Assembly: GCF_001297775.1 (NCBI RefSeq)
Contig: NZ_LIFX01000013.1
Span: 141,570-205,569 of the forward strand
Direction: 5' to 3'
Source of the DNA: Trabulsiella odontotermitis
Lineage (GTDB): Bacteria > Pseudomonadota > Gammaproteobacteria > Enterobacterales > Enterobacteriaceae
Length of the DNA: 64,000 nt
A program made the position numbers and the translations under genes. Numbering within the stretch: position 1 is the stretch's first letter; every line of letters starts with the position of its first letter. Shown piece by piece: positions 58,638 to 64,000 of the stretch. The notes beneath the pieces were generated by a model. It was given only the letters and a program-made list of their open reading frames with translations. It was not told where the DNA came from and searched no databases.

Positions 58638-59648
58638 TTAACTGTCGTGTCGGGCCATCAGTTGCGCCAGATCCACCAGGCGATTTGAGAATCCCCATTC
58701 GTTGTCATACCAGGCGAGGATTTTGACCATATTGCCGCCAATCACCAGTGTCGACAGACCATCAATGATCGACGAACGCGGATCGCCCTGGTAATCGCTG
58801 GAAACCAGTGGTTCGTCACTGTAGCCCAGTATCCCTTTCAGCGGCCCGGAAGCGGCGGCATTGCGGAAGGCGTTGTTGACTTCTTCTGCCGTCACATCAC
58901 GCTCCAGCGTCACGGTCAGGTCGACGATCGACACCACCGGCACCGGCACACGCAACGAGTAACCCGTCATTTTGCCATCCAGTTCGGGGATCACTTTCCC
59001 CAGCGCTTTAGCGGCACCGCTGGAGTAGGGCACAATCGACAGCGCGGCGGCACGCGCACCGCGTAAATCTTTTTCCGGCTGATCGTGCAGCGCCTGGCTG
59101 TTGGTATAGGCGTGAGTGGTGTTCATCAGGCCGTGCTTAATGCCGAAATGCTGATGAAGAACCTGTGCGGCAGGCGCGAGGCCGTTGGTGGTGCAACTGC
59201 CGTTGCTGACAACGTAGTGTTTTTGCGGATTGTACAGGCCGTCGTTGACACCCATCACAATCGTCAGGTCGTCGTTTTTGCCCGGCGCGGAGATGATGAC
59301 GCGTTTCGCACCACCATGCTCAATATGCACTGCCGCTTTCTCACGTTCGGTAAAGAAACCGGTCGCTTCGATAACAATATCCACGCCGACATTCCGCCAC
59401 GGAATATTTGCCGGGTCGCGTTCGCTGAACACGGTAATTGACTGACCGCCAACACGCAATTGCCCTTCGGCGGCGGAAACCTCTTCCTTCAGCGTGCCGA
59501 GCAGTGAGTCGTATTTCAGCAGATGCGCCAGCGTTTTGCTGTCCGTCAGATCGTTAATCGCCACGATCTGCAAATTGTCATTACCCAGCGCCGCGCGCAG
59601 CACGTTACGTCCGATCCTGCCGAAACCATTAATACCGATCTTAACCAT
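58638..59648 (-). CDS. Glyceraldehyde-3-phosphate dehydrogenase paralogue
   Basis: This 336-residue GAPDH has the NAD fold (KIGINGFGRIGRNVL, with Asp33 in AINDLTD favouring NAD over NADP), catalytic Cys152 in SNGSCTTNG, and His179. In most GAPDHs the motif is SNASCTTNC, so two positions here are unusual, although the nucleophile and the following TTN are kept. It is a paralogue, not the housekeeping gapA, which I would expect elsewhere. GAGGAG precedes the ATG at 59646-59648. The longer open frame has no support. It follows the GlxA-type gene on the same strand after 78 bases. Confidence 0.8.
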   Translation of the reverse strand: MVKIGINGFGRIGRNVLRAALGNDNLQIVAINDLTDSKTLAHLLKYDSLLGTLKEEVSAAEGQLRVGGQSITVFSERDPANIPWRNVGVDIVIEATGFFTEREKAAVHIEHGGAKRVIISAPGKNDDLTIVMGVNDGLYNPQKHYVVSNGSCTTNGLAPAAQVLHQHFGIKHGLMNTTHAYTNSQALHDQPEKDLRGARAAALSIVPYSSGAAKALGKVIPELDGKMTGYSLRVPVPVVSIVDLTVTLERDVTAEEVNNAFRNAAASGPLKGILGYSDEPLVSSDYQGDPRSSIIDGLSTLVIGGNMVKILAWYDNEWGFSNRLVDLAQLMARHDS

Positions 59649-59726
59649 GATCAACTCCTCAAGTGTTGTCTCTGGCTTTACTGTAGGGGGCGGTGGTTTT
59701 GGCGTAAATGACAAATAAGGATCACT

Positions 59727-60707
59727 TTACGCCATTTTGCGGATGTGAAAGCGCTGGCGGTATTCACCTGGCGTCAGGTTGAGCTGCTTTTCGAACAGGC
59801 GACGCAGGTTGATGCTACTGCCAAAACCGGTCTGTTCGGCGATTTTATCCAGCGTATCGCTGGATTGCTCAAGCCTTTGCCGGGCGGCGGCGAGACGGGT
59901 TTCGGCGACATAACGCGCGGGTGAGGCGCCGGTTTCGCGCGTAAACACACGGGTGAAATTACGCGGGCTCATGGCGACTTTCTCCGCCAGTTTCTCCACG
60001 CAGAGGTCAGCGGTGATGTTGTCGAGGATCCACGTCAGCAACTCGTTAATCGGCCCTGAACCGCTGGTCTGCGTAAGATTGAAGCGGCTGAACTGCATTT
60101 GCCCGCCGGGGCGGCGAAGGTACATCACGAAATCCTGCGCGATGTCGCGGGCGAGGCTGAACCCGTAATCTTCTTCCACCAGCGCCAGCGTCAGGTCAAA
60201 ACCGGAGCTGACCCCGCCGGAGGTCCAGATATTCCCGTCCTGAATGTACAGCGGCCCGCCTTCAACATTCACTTCAGGAAATGCCGCTTGCAGGGTGTCC
60301 AGCAGCCGCCAGTGCGTGGTGGCGCTCCTGCCGTTGAGCAGACCGGTTTGCGCCAGCAGCAGTGCGCCGCCGCAGATGGACGCAATGCGGCGGGCATGCG
60401 GAGCGGCGAGGCGCAGCCAGTCGACAACCGCTGTGCCTTCCAGCGCATTCTGGCCTCTGCCGGTAATAATGATGGTATCGAGCGGCTCGCGCGGGTCCAG
60501 TTCATGGAGACGGTGATCGGCCAGCAGGTTCAACCCGGACTGGCCGTGGATTACCTGGTGCGGCTGCGTGGTGGCGAGAGTGACCTGATAACGCGGATGC
60601 GTTAACCCTTCCGTTTGCAGCTGGTTAGCCTGCGTCAGAATGTCGGCGATCCCGGCAGATTCAAACAGCATCCCGCCATCAGGGACAATAATAAGGATTT
60701 TCTTCAT
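59727..60707 (-). CDS. GlxA/FtrA-type regulator with DJ-1-like and AraC domains
   Basis: This 326-residue protein joins an N-terminal DJ-1/PfpI class I glutamine-amidotransferase-like domain (residues 1-190, with Cys112 in SICGGALLLAQ, the nucleophile-elbow position) to a C-terminal pair of AraC helix-turn-helix motifs (about 220-326, ending in RRLFEKQLNLTPGEYR). Such regulators sense small molecules, and their targets often lie nearby. The downstream GAPDH paralogue is the obvious candidate. The effector is unknown. The gene is divergent from the autotransporter. Confidence 0.85.
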   Translation of the reverse strand: MKKILIIVPDGGMLFESAGIADILTQANQLQTEGLTHPRYQVTLATTQPHQVIHGQSGLNLLADHRLHELDPREPLDTIIITGRGQNALEGTAVVDWLRLAAPHARRIASICGGALLLAQTGLLNGRSATTHWRLLDTLQAAFPEVNVEGGPLYIQDGNIWTSGGVSSGFDLTLALVEEDYGFSLARDIAQDFVMYLRRPGGQMQFSRFNLTQTSGSGPINELLTWILDNITADLCVEKLAEKVAMSPRNFTRVFTRETGASPARYVAETRLAAARQRLEQSSDTLDKIAEQTGFGSSINLRRLFEKQLNLTPGEYRQRFHIRKMA

Positions 60708-61058
60708 GTCCTGAAAAGTAAACCTTTGACAGAATAAGTCAACCCAAAACGTGGTTCGTGCCAGTCAACACATACCCCTGTTCTTATTTATTATGTGAAA
60801 AAACCTTTTCTCCGGCGAAGAGGTATCTTAAATCCTTCTTCTTTTTCTGAAACGCAGGCATATCCGGCTTGTAATATTATTGGTTTTTGGTGCTAAATAT
60901 TTTAAATGCCATCATTTAATTTATTTTATACTGCGGGAATCTTATATCTGGAGCATTAATCTGGTCGGATGATTAAGGTCATTTCATTTGCCTCAATGAT
61001 TCAAACATGGAGAATTAATCCCTATTCGATGGCTTACTTTATTGTGAAAGATATAAGT
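60708..61058. other. AT-rich divergent region before the autotransporter
   Basis: This 351-base gap becomes markedly AT-rich after 60840. It contains a -10-like TATACT at 60927-60932, facing the autotransporter, but no convincing -35 element. Such AT-rich promoters are often silenced by H-NS in enteric bacteria, which is an inference here. I see no gene or RNA fold. Confidence 0.45.
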
Positions 61059-64000
61059 ATGAAATATTTTAAATTAAGTACTACAGCATTGTTAATTAGT
61101 AGCATTCTGGTTGCAGGTACTGCTAATGCAGAAATTAATAATGAAGATGGTGTTATTTCCGGGAGTGGTATTATAGACGCTGGTGGCGTTTATAATATTA
61201 TCGGCACCATAGGTGAAAATAATACTATTTCTGTTGCGAATAATGGCAGCGTCACCGTAAATCATAATGGTGGCTCACCGATGGTCTATGGCTTTGGTGA
61301 GCTTGAAGAAGGCGATTTTCTGCTGACCAGCGGCTCCGTTGTGGTCGGTAACAGCGGTAAGATTGACCTGGGCTCAGGCTCTACAGTGAATACCGTTTAT
61401 GGGGATCTGATCGAAGGCGTTTACCCTTCACGGCCAGACATCGCACTGGATCAGGACTATGCGTTTGTATTTGGTGTGGGCGTCGTTGAAGCTGGCGGAA
61501 GTAGTGATGCTTACTTTGCGAAAGCCGGGAATATTACCGCAGATGATCTCACTGTGAATATCAGCCACCAGCGTGCTGATAAATTTGTCGTCGGTATTCA
61601 TGGCGATAAAGCGACAGCAACACTGGATTTTACCGGTTTAACCACGGTGAATTCCACCGCACTCGCTGAAAAAGGCAAAGCGTTTGGTATTTATGCAAAA
61701 AATGGTACGCAGGTTACTGCCGAAGATTTAAATCTGACCAGCAAAGGTCGGGAATATGCCGTGGGCATCGCTTCTGAATCCGAGCAGGAAAATGCCCGTT
61801 CACTCGTTGTTTATAACAATGCCGTGGTTAACTCTACTGCTGATGAGTATGCCGATGGTATCAACACGACTGGTGGTGACATTGAAGCGCTGGGAGATAC
61901 GCAGGTGACTGTCACCGTTAATCAGACCGGTGGTGTGACGTCAGGGATCTGGGTATCCGACGGGCAGTACGGCATCGATGTAGATTCACATTTCACGGCG
62001 AAAGGTAAAACCTCTCTGGTATTAAACGCCGGGGCTGATGGTACGGTCCTTCATGGGGCAGAATCGATGGGTTCGTCAGAATTAACCACCAACGATCTGA
62101 CCATTGTGATGGACAGTCAGGGGCACCAGCAAACTGAAGGCACAGGTTTACTTGCGACAAAAGAAGACGCGCAGGCTCCGGGACGCGTGGTGATCAATGG
62201 CAAACTGAACATTGATGCCACGGATACTACCCGCAATGGCACCTGGCACTACATTCAGGCAGATAACGGTGGTGACATTGCGCTGAACGGTGAAATTCAA
62301 CTGGGCACGAACTACAACGATCCGGATGCCACGGCGATCCTGGCGGAAAACGCGGATTCGCGCGTCACGACGACAGCGCAGAAAATGCAGGTCGTCGGTA
62401 CCGTTGAAGCGAAAGATTCCGCGCTGATTGAGTTGAACGCTAACAATGGTTCCCGTTTTGTCGGCGGCTTTTTGACCAGCAGCGATGCCGAAAGCAACCT
62501 GTCGCTGGCGGATAGCTCTGTCTGGGATATGACGAAAGATTCTCAACTGACCAACCTGACGTTAACTGCATCGACGCTGAATTTCCTGCATACCGCGGCT
62601 CAGAGCCAGAAAATGACGCGCAATGCGGCAACGTTTAAGACGCTGACGGTGGACAACGATTACGCGGGCAACAACGGCAATCTGGTGATGAACACGCAGC
62701 TTGGCGATGACAGTTCACCAACCGACCGCCTGATTGTTAATGGCAACACCAGCGGCACCACCAATGTGACGGTGCTGAACGCAGGCGGCACAGGCGGCCT
62801 TACTACCGACGGTATTGAACTGATCACCGTTAACGGCACTTCCGCAGGCGAATTCAAGCAGACCGGGCGTATCGTGGCCGGGGCCTATGACTACACCCTG
62901 CAACGTGGCGCGGGTCAGGACGCGACGAACTGGTACCTGAGCAGCGCGCTGTCCCCGGAAGATCCGGTTGACCCAATTGATCCCGTTGACCCGGTTGATC
63001 CACAAGACCCGACCGACCCTGTCGTGCCGCAGAAACCGGCTCAGCCGACAGAGCACGCTGTACGTCCGGAAGCCGGTCTGTATGCGATGAACCTGCAGGC
63101 GGCCAACAACCTGTTTACCACCCGTCTGCATGACCGTCTCGGTGAGACGCACTACGTTGACGCGCTGACCGGTGAAACTGCGGTGACCAGCATGTGGCTG
63201 CGCAACGTCGGCGGGCACACCCGTCAGAAAGACAGCAGTGGTCTGGTGAACATGCAGAGCAACCGCTATGTGATGCAACTGGGTGGCGATATCGCGCAGT
63301 GGAGTTCTGACGAGGCTGACCGTTATCACCTCGGTGTGATGGCCGGTTATGCCAACCAGAAGAGCCGAGCGGTCAACCATCGTAACAGCAACCACGCCAC
63401 CGGCAGCATCGACGGTTACAGCGTCGGCGTCTACGGCACGTGGCTGCAGGATAACGACACGCTGGAAGGCGCATATGTTGACAGCTGGGCGCAGTACAAC
63501 TGGTTCGATAACACCGTGTCCGGTGATGACGTTGCGGCGGAGTCGTACAAATCCAAAGGCTTCACGGCGTCTGTGGAATCCGGCTATACCTGGAAACTGG
63601 CAGACATCAGCGAACGTAACGCGCTGTACATCCAGCCGAAAGCGCAGGTCACCTGGATGGGCGTGAAAGCGGATTCGCATAAAGAAACCAACGGCACCCG
63701 TGTCGAAGGCAATGGTGACGGCAACATTCAGACCCGCGTTGGCGTGCGTCTGTACGGCCACGGCCACAACAAACTGGACGATGGTAAAGGCCGCACCTTC
63801 CAGCCGTTCGTGGAAGCCAACTGGATCCACAACAGCAAGGACTTTGGTGTGTCGCTGAACGGTCAGCAGGTAGAGCTGGCAGGCGCCCGCAATATTGGTG
63901 AACTGAAAGCCGGTGTTGAAGGTCAACTGACGAAGAACGTCGCCCTGTGGGGTAACGTTGGTCAGCAGGTTGGCGACAAAGGCTACAGCGATACCGCTGC
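61059..64000 (+). CDS. Autotransporter adhesin-like protein (type Va), 3' end outside window
   Basis: This gene runs off the right edge after 980 complete codons with no stop. A Sec signal peptide (MKYFKLSTTALLISSILVAG, then TANA at about residues 21-24) leads to a passenger of about 610 residues rich in Gly, Asn, Thr and Val beta-helix repeats. A DP-rich linker follows (from residue 633, EDPVDPIDPVDPVDP), then an autotransporter beta-barrel from about residue 710 (TSMWLRNVGGHTRQKD). Such proteins present the passenger on the cell surface, often for adhesion or aggregation. An ATG at 60969 is in frame but would bury the signal peptide, so 61059 is preferred. The ribosome binding site is weak. 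Confidence 0.85.
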   Translation, partial: MKYFKLSTTALLISSILVAGTANAEINNEDGVISGSGIIDAGGVYNIIGTIGENNTISVANNGSVTVNHNGGSPMVYGFGELEEGDFLLTSGSVVVGNSGKIDLGSGSTVNTVYGDLIEGVYPSRPDIALDQDYAFVFGVGVVEAGGSSDAYFAKAGNITADDLTVNISHQRADKFVVGIHGDKATATLDFTGLTTVNSTALAEKGKAFGIYAKNGTQVTAEDLNLTSKGREYAVGIASESEQENARSLVVYNNAVVNSTADEYADGINTTGGDIEALGDTQVTVTVNQTGGVTSGIWVSDGQYGIDVDSHFTAKGKTSLVLNAGADGTVLHGAESMGSSELTTNDLTIVMDSQGHQQTEGTGLLATKEDAQAPGRVVINGKLNIDATDTTRNGTWHYIQADNGGDIALNGEIQLGTNYNDPDATAILAENADSRVTTTAQKMQVVGTVEAKDSALIELNANNGSRFVGGFLTSSDAESNLSLADSSVWDMTKDSQLTNLTLTASTLNFLHTAAQSQKMTRNAATFKTLTVDNDYAGNNGNLVMNTQLGDDSSPTDRLIVNGNTSGTTNVTVLNAGGTGGLTTDGIELITVNGTSAGEFKQTGRIVAGAYDYTLQRGAGQDATNWYLSSALSPEDPVDPIDPVDPVDPQDPTDPVVPQKPAQPTEHAVRPEAGLYAMNLQAANNLFTTRLHDRLGETHYVDALTGETAVTSMWLRNVGGHTRQKDSSGLVNMQSNRYVMQLGGDIAQWSSDEADRYHLGVMAGYANQKSRAVNHRNSNHATGSIDGYSVGVYGTWLQDNDTLEGAYVDSWAQYNWFDNTVSGDDVAAESYKSKGFTASVESGYTWKLADISERNALYIQPKAQVTWMGVKADSHKETNGTRVEGNGDGNIQTRVGVRLYGHGHNKLDDGKGRTFQPFVEANWIHNSKDFGVSLNGQQVELAGARNIGELKAGVEGQLTKNVALWGNVGQQVGDKGYSDTA

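Noticed and set aside
60969..61058. Earlier in-frame ATG for the autotransporter as an extended signal peptide
   Set aside because: The 30 added residues lack the extended signal-peptide pattern of large autotransporters, and there is no ribosome binding site at good spacing.
62715..63926. 403-codon open frame on the minus strand inside the autotransporter
   Set aside because: No domain or start signal can be seen, and the plus strand has a clear DP linker and beta-barrel.
1..64000. CRISPR array, prophage, transposase, integrase, tRNA or rRNA
   Set aside because: No repeat-spacer pattern, no mobile-element protein and no tRNA-like or rRNA sequence was seen in reading both strands. A tRNA search tool could still be used to confirm this.

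Overview
The window is a chromosomal segment of an enteric bacterium of the Citrobacter/Salmonella/Escherichia group. Nearly every gene up to 54 kb is a close relative of a known E. coli gene in conserved local order. rnd lies directly next to minE, as I recall for Salmonella and unlike E. coli K-12, where an inversion separates them. Citrobacter is my best guess for the genus, but this is not proven. I see no rRNA, tRNA, CRISPR array, insertion sequence, integrase or prophage gene.

Layout: (1) 1-17.9 kb, core block: htpX (3' end), yebQ, kdgR, yobH, mgrB, yebO, a shortened yobF, cspC, rlmA, mntP with a manganese riboswitch leader, yobD, manXYZ, yoaE, pdeD, sdaA, nudL, pabB, yoaH, yoaB. (2) 17.9-27.8 kb: yoaA, tsaB, yeaY, fadD, rnd, a REP element, minCDE, ycgL, ycgM, ycgN. 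(3) 27.9-38.65 kb, accessory insert between ycgN and dsbB, where K-12 has hlyE-umuDC: an AT-rich GT9 glycosyltransferase preceded by an overlapping 39-residue membrane microprotein, then a complete aerobactin locus (iutA, iucDCBA) with a Fur box and a divergent shiF-like exporter. (4) 38.7-52.6 kb, core block: dsbB, nhaB, fadR, ycgB, dadA, dadX, cvrA, ldcA, emtA, ycgR, ymgE, treA. (5) 52.8-64 kb, accessory or rearranged end: dbpA (far from treA in K-12), a DASS-family anion transporter with a fumarase/aspartase-superfamily lyase, a divergent UTRA-type GntR regulator with four tandem palindromic operators, a ydeJ/pncC-like gene, a GAPDH paralogue downstream of a GlxA-type regulator, and an autotransporter cut off by the window end.

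Functional links: FadR is encoded at 41.1 kb and has a well-matched operator in front of fadD at 21.37 kb. The Fur box at 37.34 kb probably controls uptake, synthesis and perhaps export of aerobactin together. The lyase, transporter and regulator look like a self-contained, substrate-induced dicarboxylate module whose substrate cannot be read from sequence. Several start codons were moved from the longest frame to sites with a good ribosome binding site or family agreement. They include TTG for fadD and rnd and GTG for mgrB, sdaA, manX, yoaA, dbpA, emtA and nhaB.
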